From: CAYMEV01 sp964389675 [NCBI: uncultured Candidatus Sumerlaeota bacterium] | GTDB lineage: Bacteria; CAYMEV01 | NCBI GenBank assembly: GCA_964389675.1 | Contig: CAYMEV010000025.1 | Span: forward strand, 1-52,388 | Direction: 5' to 3' | DNA length: 52,388 bases | Notes under the pieces: generated by a model | Told to the model about the DNA's origin: nothing | The model's input: only the letters and a program-made list of their open reading frames with translations | Databases searched by the model: none | Shown: positions 45,052 through 52,388 of the stretch, piece after piece | How positions within the stretch are numbered: the stretch's first letter is position 1 | Layout: every line of letters starts with the position of its first letter | Program-made: the position numbers and the translations under genes

Positions 45052-45723
45052 CTATTTATCATAACGCACTATAAAGCATTCTATTGCTTCCCTGCTGAAA
45101 TCATCCTGCTTGTCTTCTGCCATGTCCATACCATTAAAGGGGCCTATCCTGACCCGGTAAAAATCCTCATATCTTTCAAGATAGCCTTCAAAACCCCTTT
45201 TTTTCATAAGATCAAGAAGGTTTACAGCATTTTCCCTGTTTTTGAAACTGCCGATCTGTATCACATACAGGCCGCCGGATCCGGGCATTTCATGAGAATC
45301 AAGAATAATCATCCTCACAGGTACAACTCCATCTGCTATCATGTCTATCTTTTCTGCAGCTCCTAAGCTTAGATCGATATCCCTGCCCTTTATAAAGGGG
45401 CCTCTGTCATTTATCCTTACTGTAACAGATTTGCTATTATTCAGATTGGTTACTTCAAGGACTGTCCCGAAAGGCATTGTCTTATGGGCTGCTGTCAGGC
45501 CGTACATATCATAAATTTCACCATTCGCTGTCCTTCTCCCGTGGAATTTATGGGCATAATAAGAAGCATGGCCTGTAATAGCCGGCCCGGGTCTTTCAAT
45601 CTCAGTTTCAGCATGCCTGTAGCTTTCTTTCCTGCTCAAGCCGGAGCATGATACCAGGAGAAAGGACAGGCTCAATAATGATATAATCAGCAAGATTGAA
45701 AGTTTTCCTGGATGCTCAAACAT
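45052..45723 (-). CDS. rlpA: RlpA-family lipoprotein with SPOR domain
   Basis: 223 residues. Residues 1-26 are a lipoprotein signal peptide ending LLVSC. A double-psi beta-barrel domain (about 48-140) has [34 protein letters not shown] and the NDRGPF motif with the probable catalytic Asp. A SPOR domain follows (about 150-220; [21 protein letters not shown]). RlpA proteins act at the septum; some are lytic transglycosylases for stripped glycan. Ribosome site GAGGAATGA is adjacent. It starts directly at the end of the upstream gene (no gap), implying coupled translation. Confidence 0.92.
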   Translation of the reverse strand: MFEHPGKLSILLIISLLSLSFLLVSCSGLSRKESYRHAETEIERPGPAITGHASYYAHKFHGRRTANGEIYDMYGLTAAHKTMPFGTVLEVTNLNNSKSVTVRINDRGPFIKGRDIDLSLGAAEKIDMIADGVVPVRMIILDSHEMPGSGGLYVIQIGSFKNRENAVNLLDLMKKRGFEGYLERYEDFYRVRIGPFNGMDMAEDKQDDFSREAIECFIVRYDK

Positions 45724-46674
45724 TCATTCCTCATTATTCCCGTAGAACTGGTTGATCAGGTCTCTTTTTGAGGGATCTGTGAAGAATTTCGCCTGAGGAT
45801 TATTCCAGTTTATCTCCTCTGTCGGGTCCTGGATAATGATCTTTTTACTTAAAAGAAAAGCCACAGCTTCCTCTATCTGGCTTATATCATATATCAGCAG
45901 TTCATTAAGTTCATTAAGTGAAATATTCTTATCCATTTTCCTGATCAGGTTTAAGACATCCTTAAAGACATCAGGAAGCTTATCCAGCTCAATGTTTATT
46001 TCTGAATAAACTGAGCTGTATATCCTCTTAAACCTGAAGTATACCGCCAGTTCCCCCTTCTTCATACTCGCAGTGTCCAGCCCTTCTATCCGCCTGCTGG
46101 AAATTACAATTGCACCTTTGCTTTTTATCCTGATAGCGTCCCCAACTGCAATATCCTTGCCTTTATTAACATATAGATCCAGTTTACTCAGCTTATCATT
46201 ATATACAAAAGCATATGCTCCATTCGTAAAGAAGGCTGAATAAGGCCCATAGCAGTTTATCCTGTGCATTTCCTGCAGGATATTATTAAAAAAACCTGTA
46301 CCAAATTCTATATTGCATTTATCTATATATCTGTTCAGGATATATCTGAAATTATATTCTGAATCATTCTTAGGCTGGCATTTCGATTTATCTATTATAA
46401 GTTCATCCCTGTAATATTTCTGCAGTTCACACAGGTCAATATATGAAAAATTATCAGGAGTGATGCTTAAATTCGATATTTCTGAGCATCCCGCACTGCT
46501 GCCTGAAAAAATTGCACACTCTGCTCTAAGGCTGAAACTGCCGCCATTAATGCTTGATGACTCAATCCTTGAATTACAGCCCCCGTTAAAATAGCTGATA
46601 TTATGCTCCAGTGTCTCTGCATCAATGCTTATAACTGCCTTATCGGGGCTTATGACTGCAAAGAAATCTTCCAT
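45724..46674 (-). CDS. Unknown protein, possible degenerate class II amidotransferase-like fold plus winged helix
   Basis: 316 residues from the ATG at 46674, eight bases after GGGAGG. I do not recognise it with confidence. Residues about 100-200 (FRYILNRYIDKCNIEFGTGFFNNILQEMHRINCYGPYSAFFTNGAYAFVYND and ISSRRIEGL) follow the strand and helix pattern of class II glutamine amidotransferases such as YafJ, but the N-terminal catalytic Cys-2 of that family is absent: residues 1-3 are MED. A C-terminal helix-turn-helix-like stretch lies at about 250-285 (SLNELNELLIYDISQIEEAVAFLLSKKII). It might be a non-enzymatic sensor or regulator. The end abuts rlpA with no gap. Confidence 0.55.
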   Translation of the reverse strand: MEDFFAVISPDKAVISIDAETLEHNISYFNGGCNSRIESSSINGGSFSLRAECAIFSGSSAGCSEISNLSITPDNFSYIDLCELQKYYRDELIIDKSKCQPKNDSEYNFRYILNRYIDKCNIEFGTGFFNNILQEMHRINCYGPYSAFFTNGAYAFVYNDKLSKLDLYVNKGKDIAVGDAIRIKSKGAIVISSRRIEGLDTASMKKGELAVYFRFKRIYSSVYSEINIELDKLPDVFKDVLNLIRKMDKNISLNELNELLIYDISQIEEAVAFLLSKKIIIQDPTEEINWNNPQAKFFTDPSKRDLINQFYGNNEE

Positions 46675-46963
46675 GCTCAATACCTCCCATTTCTCAGGAT
46701 TATGGATATGATAAGCAAAAAAAACTCATTCGCTTATTCCCTGGTTTTATCATACTCCTGTAATTATTCCTGATATACTCCCAAATTACAATAAAAAAAA
46801 TCTGCAGGTTTTTATCAGGTTTTTTTGCATTTATAAATTTGATATTAAAAGGAAAAAGGATATATTTTTGAACCCATGAATAAAACTGGAAGAAGCTATA
46901 ATGCGGAAACCGGGATATGCAGGCCCAAAACTGCATTCAGCATATTAAATGATAATATATTTA

Positions 46964-49177
46964 TTAAAATATCCGATTCATCCTGGTTTTGATGAATTCA
47001 TATGAGATACCTGAGATTGAGACATATTCGAGAATATAGATATAGCTTTTGTCTGGATCGATATGATCATCAAAGGAATAACTAATAGGATAATTGTATG
47101 GAGTTAATGAGTTCCCGGCCGAAAGGACTATATAGTCATTGATTTTTACAGGAATGAAAGGCATAAATGGGCTATTCCTTCTGGCTGTGATCCTATACAG
47201 ATTAAAGCCTAAAATATTTATCTCATTAAGGGTTGTCCAGCCAATGACAGCTTTATTCCCAAAGCCTCTTGCAGTAAAGGAATCAAATTCCACTGTGCTG
47301 TATAACTCTCTAGTGATTTGATTATTCGAGTAATCTGTATCACATGGTGCTATATCCGTTACACAGGCAGTAATAAAGTATAATAAGGGATCAGTATCAG
47401 GATCGGTAGTCCACTCTGAAGATATCTCAACATGACCCCCCGGTTCAATCATGCTGAATGAAACTGTTTCAATAAGGTTAAGGCCTAAATTCGGCTCTGT
47501 TGAGCAGTAGAAAGAAATATTGCCTGATTCAATGTTTTGATATCCTGTATTGTGTACATTTGCATCAATATGGATGGTATCTCCGGGCATGGGTGATTCC
47601 GGATAATAAACCATATCCTCAACTTTAATCATTGCATCGCTTGCTTCCGGGCATTCCTGGGCTGGCACCAATCTGGCCAAAAATATGTCCTGACAACCTG
47701 CCGGGATCTGCCTGTATCCAGGCTCAGACATAAAGCCAAAAAATGCTGTACACATAAATGCCCCCGTTGCATAAACACTCTGATCAGGGCCGGCAGAGAT
47801 TCCCATGCCATAATCGTTCGAACTGCCCCCAGCCTTTCTTGCCCAGTGAAAATTGCCGTCTGTATCAAGTTTTGACCAGAAAATATCAGGATAAAAATGC
47901 CTGTACTGCCAGTCTGATAAAAGAAGGGTGTACCCCTCTTCCCCTGGCTGGCCGAATTCAGCATAACGGTCAAAAGTACCAGATATATAGGAATTGCCCT
48001 CTGCATCGGCAGTAATATCATAGACTTTGTCATGGCCTGATCCTCCTGCCTTTCTTGCCCATATAAAATTTCCACCATTATCTATTTTTGCGATATAACA
48101 GTCAAGCCCTCCAGTATCGCCAGTTGCATTAAGCTCGGTATAACCGGGTTCACCTGGCTCACCGAATTCTGCTCTTCCAAAGAAGATGCCGGTGACATAT
48201 GAATTTCCGCTGTTATCCTGGGCAATTCCGCAGGGATAAACACCAGGAAGGGGCTTTGTCCATATAAAATTTCCATACTTATCAATCTTTGTAATAAAAC
48301 TACCTGCTCCATTAATCTGTGTATATCCTTCCTCCCCTGGTTCACCAAAGTCTGCGGGGCTGCCACATAGGCCCGCAACATAGCAGTTTCTTTCCTGATC
48401 AAGAGCAATAGCACACCCGCGGTCAAAGCCCTCTCCTCCTGCTTTCCTTGCCCAGAGGAAATTCCCGTCGGTATCAAGCTTGGTTATGAAAACATCCCTG
48501 TAACTGGACTCAAGCAGGGTATATCCCGGACTTCCCGGGTCACCAAAGTCCGACAATCCTAAGAATTCTCCTGTAACATACACATTTCCTGAGCTGTCAG
48601 CCGCTATGGCCATGCCGGTTTCGGGATAATAAAATTCATAATCTAAACCAGGCCCCCCTGTTCTCCTTGCCCATTGGAAATTCCCATCTGCATCAAGCTT
48701 GGAGATATAAATATCGGCGCTGCCATTGGAAACCAGGTATGTGTATCCTTCTTCCCCAGGTTCACCAAAATGTGCTTCATTTGTAAACCTTCCGGTAATA
48801 TAGCAGTTGCCGTCCTGATCAATTGCTATTCCATTACCTGAATTATTAAGATGACCTCCTGCTTTCCTTGCCCAGAGGAAATCTCCTTCAGCATCAAGTT
48901 TAACTATAAATACAGTATCATGGTGTGAAGAAACAGCCTCAAGCACAGTGTACCCAGGTTCTCCTTGAATGCCAAACCCGGATGAGCCCTGGAATGTCCC
49001 TATAATATAGCAGTTGCCGTCATTGTCAACTGCTATATCCTCTCCGCAATCAAAACGCTTTCCGCCTGCCTTGTTAATCCAGGCAAGTTCAGGCAATTGC
49101 TGAGACGCCATTATGCATGGCGATATTATTATAAACAGCATTATCATGATAAAAATACTTCTACATTTTGATTTCAT
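46964..49177 (-). CDS. Secreted seven-repeat beta-propeller protein (SBBP-like) with CARDB-like domain
   Basis: 737 residues. Signal peptide at about 1-25. Seven repeats of roughly 65-75 residues span about 30-505, each with W-A-R-K-A-G-G, a D-x-x-GN-x-Y-(I/V)-(T/S)-G strand, FGEPGEEGYT and K-(L/I)-D-x-x-G-N-F-x-W. The number seven matches one closed beta-propeller. A CARDB-like Ig domain follows (about 515-625; DTIHIDANVHNTGYQNIESG), then a short C-terminal region resembling a fibronectin-like or sorting domain (NEINILGFNLYR). AAGGAGG precedes the ATG. It is probably an extracellular or surface protein for binding; target unknown. The gene stands alone with divergent transcription from the helicase. 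Confidence 0.85.
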   Translation of the reverse strand: MKSKCRSIFIMIMLFIIISPCIMASQQLPELAWINKAGGKRFDCGEDIAVDNDGNCYIIGTFQGSSGFGIQGEPGYTVLEAVSSHHDTVFIVKLDAEGDFLWARKAGGHLNNSGNGIAIDQDGNCYITGRFTNEAHFGEPGEEGYTYLVSNGSADIYISKLDADGNFQWARRTGGPGLDYEFYYPETGMAIAADSSGNVYVTGEFLGLSDFGDPGSPGYTLLESSYRDVFITKLDTDGNFLWARKAGGEGFDRGCAIALDQERNCYVAGLCGSPADFGEPGEEGYTQINGAGSFITKIDKYGNFIWTKPLPGVYPCGIAQDNSGNSYVTGIFFGRAEFGEPGEPGYTELNATGDTGGLDCYIAKIDNGGNFIWARKAGGSGHDKVYDITADAEGNSYISGTFDRYAEFGQPGEEGYTLLLSDWQYRHFYPDIFWSKLDTDGNFHWARKAGGSSNDYGMGISAGPDQSVYATGAFMCTAFFGFMSEPGYRQIPAGCQDIFLARLVPAQECPEASDAMIKVEDMVYYPESPMPGDTIHIDANVHNTGYQNIESGNISFYCSTEPNLGLNLIETVSFSMIEPGGHVEISSEWTTDPDTDPLLYFITACVTDIAPCDTDYSNNQITRELYSTVEFDSFTARGFGNKAVIGWTTLNEINILGFNLYRITARRNSPFMPFIPVKINDYIVLSAGNSLTPYNYPISYSFDDHIDPDKSYIYILEYVSISGISYEFIKTRMNRIF
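47640..49110 (-). repeat. Seven tandem coding repeats of about 200 bp
   Basis: Repeats encode the propeller blades. The W-A-R-K-A-G-G codons fall near 49085, 48870, 48670, 48445, 48260, 48060 and 47840. The fifth copy (near 48260) is the most diverged, reading WTKPLPG. The nucleotide similarity is high enough that other frames also stay open, producing false ORFs on the minus strand. Confidence 0.85.
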
Positions 49178-49315
49178 ATATTACTTCCTCCTTTTTTTAT
49201 TATAAACAGTCCATGCAGCCATGTCAAGAGCAGCTCAAATAATTTGCTGACAGACCAGATTAGGCACACAGATTATATTATTGATAATTTCAAGATTTCA
49301 GCTAAAATTATACAA

Positions 49316-52300
49316 ATGTCTAAAATCCACAAAAAGCTTTCATTTCCCAATATTAACTGCCTTAAATCCTCTGCGGGTTCCGGAAAGACATTTTCCCTTG
49401 CATGCTGGTACCTCAGAATACTGCTAAGCAATGAATTATCAGGAAATTTTAGTGACAGATTCAGGAAGATTCTGGCAATCACCTTCACAAATAAAGCATC
49501 CAAGGAAATGAAGCAGAGGGTCCTCTCATATATACGGGCTGTCGCTCTGGATATTACAGATATAACAGACAGTTTGAGGGTATTTGACGAGCTTTCAGAC
49601 ATTAGATCCGATAGTATCAGAAAAAGGGCTGAGGAAATCTACAATGAAATACTTTCAAACTATGAGCATTTCAATATTGGTACGATCGACAGCTTTATAA
49701 AATCCATGCTTGTCCCGCTATCACTCTCAATGGGTATGAATCCGCGTTTTGAGATAGATAATGATAAAGAGCAGTATATAAAATCCGCTTTGAGGGAATA
49801 TATAAATGATACCATTAAAAAAAGCAACCCTTCAGATCTTGAATTGCTTGAAAACATAATAAATGATCAGTTTTCCTATGAGAAAGACTCATTTTTCCCG
49901 GAAAAGGGTATTTTAGATACGATAATATCAATTCTTATGCATAATGAAAGCGTATATGGCAGGAAATTTGCCGATAAAAAAGTTGACCCTGATGCTTATA
50001 TCCAATTAGTAGGTGAAATTGCTGATCTGGCAAAAGAATATAAAAGAATCATAGCTGACTATAATCTTCTTCCCTCAATAAACTTCAAAAATTGCCTTGA
50101 AAATTTATCCGGCCTAAATTCAAATAGATGCAGCTGGCAAGACTTTAAAAAGGCTATAAGAAGCAAGCTTATCAGGAAAAATCCTGGTGGATTTAAAAAT
50201 GCCAGCCCTCCTGCGCCCCCTGATTTGGAAAAGCTCTGGAAAGTCATAATGGAAAAAATAAGCCTTGTGCTGGAGAATAAATCAATAACATACCATTCAA
50301 AGCATATAGAACTCTATGGCAGGATCAAACATTACCTGGATATGCAGAAGAACGAAAATGGAATTGTCTTCATTGACGATCTGAATAAAAAGCTAAAAGA
50401 AGCCACTGTGGATAATCAAATGCTTTTGTTCATTTTCGGTTACATCAAGCATTTCCTTATTGATGAATTCCAGGATACAAACCTTCTTCAGATTGACAAT
50501 CTCCATCCATTGATTCTCGAGGCACTTTCCAGCAATGGAAGCCTTTTCTTCGTGGGTGACAGAAAGCAGTCCATATACAGGTTCAGAGGAAGTGACAGCA
50601 GAATATTCGATAAGATGCGTAATATATTCAATATCAGTGTAGAATTTAACAGCCTGGATACTAATTACAGGTCTCTTAAAAGGATCGTTGAATTCAATAA
50701 CAGCATTTTCTGCCCCGATAAGGTCCTTGAATGGAGCAATAAAATCCTTAATCATGGGCTAAAAGACCAAAACATTGATTTGCCACAGAATTTCATAGAG
50801 AGCTTGTCCTCCAGAATCAGTGATGACTATAAGGACTCAGAACAGAAAGCCCAAAAAGCAGGTCTTGCAAAGGAAGGTTTCATTCATATTGAGAATATAG
50901 AGCACGTGGATACTGATGACTATGGATACCTGATTGATCTTCTCAGGGATGACATCCTGAGAAGGTATAATAAACGCGATGTGGCAATCCTTACCTTTAA
51001 GAACGAGGAAAGCAGCAACATATCACAGCTGCTTACAAACAGCCGGATTCCAAATATAAGCGATAATTCTCTTGATATAAGGGATAATAAGACAGTAAGG
51101 GCCATTATATCCCTGATAAATTATATTATGAATCCTTTAAAGGAAAGATTCCTCTTTGAATTTGTTATCTCAGAACCTTTTATCAGGTGGTATTCCTTAT
51201 ACAGGAATAATATAAAGCAGGAAGACCTTTTTAACATGCTTGAAAAACGCAGAAAGAATGAGCCTCTTTCAGAATATATTAATAAAAAGCTTCCTGAGCT
51301 TGACAGCGAGCTTATTATGCCACTGCATACAGTTCTGAGGCTGAAAAGCTTTTATTCCTTCTGCAGAGACCTGTGCAGAAAGCTTGAGATACTGAAGTAC
51401 TTTCCTGAGGATATTATATTCATTTACAAGCTTTTTGAATTTATCTACAGCAGCACCAGCAAATCCCGTTCATCAAGCGAAGAGCTTGTTAATACCCTTA
51501 ATTCTGAAGAGAAGGACAAGGACCTTGAAATAGAAGCATCAGAAGACCTTGATTCAGTCAAGATCCTCACCATACACAAGTCTAAAGGCCTGCAGTTCCC
51601 TGTGGTCATAATCCCTAAAATCAAATTTAACCATTCTAAAGTAATGAGAATAAATGATGTTGTGGCGGTAAAAAATGATGGGCTTTATCTATACAGGATG
51701 TCCAAAAGATATCTGCATTTATCAGATAAACTCCTTAATCTATATGCTGATGAACTTACATCAAATATATCTGACAGCATCAACATGCTTTATGTCGCAT
51801 TTACCAGACCTTCAGAGGAGCTCTACCTGTTTTTTGCCGAAAACCCAAAAGATGATAATAAATCCTATATAAGCCTTCTTGATAAACAATCTGAAATAAT
51901 AGAATCATTAGAAAGCGGAAAACAGCATTTTATCGGAATAAAGACCAAATGTTCTCCTGAACCGGAAACAAATCAGTATGTTTTTAAGAATATGATTTCA
52001 GATAAGCCTGATAAAAACTGGGAAGGCATGATCCTGAAGGACGAATCACCTGTAGCCCCAATTGAATGCTGTAAAAGCCTTGATGATTACCTTGTATATG
52101 ATACAGCAGGAAGCTTTTTGAGATCGAGGTCCCTTTTCAGTTCGCCAGATAATATGGAAAAGGATCTGAAAAGCTTTCTGGACCATAACGCAATTAAGGA
52201 TGAGTACATTATCCAGGAAATAGAAAAGCGGGTGAAATATCTTCTCGCAGACAAGAAGATCATCTTCCTAAATTACGGGAAAAACATTAAAAAAAATTTT

Positions 52301-52388
52301 ACCCTCCTCGATAAATCAGGGTCAACGGTTGTTTTTGACAGATTCCTTGTTCTTGATAAAAAGGCCTGTGTACTCCGGTATACCGTTT
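49316..52388 (+). CDS. UvrD/REP-type helicase-nuclease subunit (AddA/RecB-like), 3' end outside the window
   Basis: 1024 codons visible, no stop before the window ends. Residues 18-25 are the Walker A loop SSAGSGKT; ITFTNKASKEMKQRV (motif Ia) follows. FLIDEFQDTN (Walker B, about 383-392) and FVGDRKQSIYRFRG (motif III) come next, then LDTNYRS (motif IV), VKILTIHKSKGLQFPVVIIP (motif V), and MLYVAFTRPSEELYLFF (motif VI). This is a superfamily 1 helicase. The length suggests an AddA/RecB-type protein with a C-terminal nuclease domain that would lie beyond the window. The ATG at 49316 has no strong ribosome site. An AddB/RecC partner is not visible here. It is divergent from the propeller gene by 138 bp. 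Confidence 0.9.
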   Translation, partial: MSKIHKKLSFPNINCLKSSAGSGKTFSLACWYLRILLSNELSGNFSDRFRKILAITFTNKASKEMKQRVLSYIRAVALDITDITDSLRVFDELSDIRSDSIRKRAEEIYNEILSNYEHFNIGTIDSFIKSMLVPLSLSMGMNPRFEIDNDKEQYIKSALREYINDTIKKSNPSDLELLENIINDQFSYEKDSFFPEKGILDTIISILMHNESVYGRKFADKKVDPDAYIQLVGEIADLAKEYKRIIADYNLLPSINFKNCLENLSGLNSNRCSWQDFKKAIRSKLIRKNPGGFKNASPPAPPDLEKLWKVIMEKISLVLENKSITYHSKHIELYGRIKHYLDMQKNENGIVFIDDLNKKLKEATVDNQMLLFIFGYIKHFLIDEFQDTNLLQIDNLHPLILEALSSNGSLFFVGDRKQSIYRFRGSDSRIFDKMRNIFNISVEFNSLDTNYRSLKRIVEFNNSIFCPDKVLEWSNKILNHGLKDQNIDLPQNFIESLSSRISDDYKDSEQKAQKAGLAKEGFIHIENIEHVDTDDYGYLIDLLRDDILRRYNKRDVAILTFKNEESSNISQLLTNSRIPNISDNSLDIRDNKTVRAIISLINYIMNPLKERFLFEFVISEPFIRWYSLYRNNIKQEDLFNMLEKRRKNEPLSEYINKKLPELDSELIMPLHTVLRLKSFYSFCRDLCRKLEILKYFPEDIIFIYKLFEFIYSSTSKSRSSSEELVNTLNSEEKDKDLEIEASEDLDSVKILTIHKSKGLQFPVVIIPKIKFNHSKVMRINDVVAVKNDGLYLYRMSKRYLHLSDKLLNLYADELTSNISDSINMLYVAFTRPSEELYLFFAENPKDDNKSYISLLDKQSEIIESLESGKQHFIGIKTKCSPEPETNQYVFKNMISDKPDKNWEGMILKDESPVAPIECCKSLDDYLVYDTAGSFLRSRSLFSSPDNMEKDLKSFLDHNAIKDEYIIQEIEKRVKYLLADKKIIFLNYGKNIKKNFTLLDKSGSTVVFDRFLVLDKKACVLRYTV

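Noticed and set aside
46700-46936. 78-codon minus-strand frame in the gap between the propeller gene and the 316-residue gene
   Set aside because: No ribosome site, composition unlike the neighbours, and the start lies in low-complexity AT-rich DNA. The gap otherwise holds the GGGAGG of the downstream gene and nothing I recognise.
47629-48477. Minus-strand open frames of 149 and 131 codons inside the propeller gene
   Set aside because: They are shadow frames kept open by the repeated codons of the seven blades; no ribosome site or domain.
1-52388. tRNA, rRNA, CRISPR arrays, insertion sequences, riboswitches
   Set aside because: I looked for the T-arm consensus, repeats with regular spacing, transposase or integrase motifs and long inverted ends, and saw none that I can support.

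Overview
The window reads as a contiguous piece of chromosome from a diderm bacterium with moderately low GC (high thirties to about 40% by eye). Diderm features are an RND efflux set with two tandem permeases, a lipoprotein RlpA, a lipoprotein-type efflux adaptor and a periplasm-targeted PCMT. Other features (archease, ferrous-iron FeoAB under a DtxR-type regulator, three radical SAM-type or metal enzymes, a secreted beta-propeller) would suit an anaerobic, poorly sampled lineage. I cannot assign a phylum. I see no rRNA, tRNA, CRISPR, insertion sequence, integrase or phage gene. Genes are densely packed and often share 1-4 bp overlaps.

Layout. 1-4.2 kb (+): a phosphopentomutase-like metalloenzyme that lacks its N-terminus, a secreted protein-isoaspartate methyltransferase, and a large membrane protein with an embedded spermidine-synthase-like domain. 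4.2-9.7 kb: ahcY, a small anchored protein, ndk, a divergent YchF-like GTPase with archease, an esterase and a GspH-like prepilin. 9.9-14.4 kb (+): elbB, folE, an unusual radical SAM-PDZ protein and a methyltransferase whose coding sequence contains a run of ten G. 14.6-21.4 kb (-): a complete cyanophycin operon. It runs cyanophycinase, a CphA-like protein with a decayed ligase domain, beta-aspartyl dipeptidase, full-length cyanophycin synthetase, and a 70-residue unknown protein. 21.6-27.5 kb: a PflX-like radical SAM protein (+), a secreted unknown, then a minus-strand operon of a membrane-anchored coiled protein, a DUF362 protein, a lysine/saccharopine dehydrogenase-like enzyme and malic enzyme. 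27.7-36.4 kb: rpoD and rnz (+), then a prepilin, DUF2007-feoB-feoA-dtxR and prolyl oligopeptidase (-). 36.7-44.2 kb (+): adaptor plus two RND permeases. 44.3-49.2 kb (-): methyltransferase, RlpA, an unknown protein and a seven-repeat secreted propeller. 49.3 kb to the end (+): an AddA/RecB-type helicase cut by the window edge.

How parts work together. The cyanophycin operon encodes both synthesis (CphA) and full breakdown (CphB to beta-Asp-Arg, IadA to free Asp and Arg), so it is a self-contained nitrogen/carbon storage module. The extra CphA-like protein and the 70-residue protein are the less explained parts. The 70-residue protein shares a motif of about 30 residues with the N-terminal part of the radical SAM-PDZ protein encoded 2-3 kb away. 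The feo operon has a near-consensus promoter whose -10 region is covered by a perfect 8+4+8 palindrome, the expected architecture for metal-dependent repression by the first gene's product.

Two genes have no ATG, GTG or TTG near their apparent 5' end yet have good Shine-Dalgarno sequences: cyanophycinase (apparent ATA start, 21428) and the membrane-anchored protein at 27513 (apparent ATT start). Standard gene callers would miss or truncate both. Either this genome uses rare initiation codons more than usual, or there are sequence errors at those positions.
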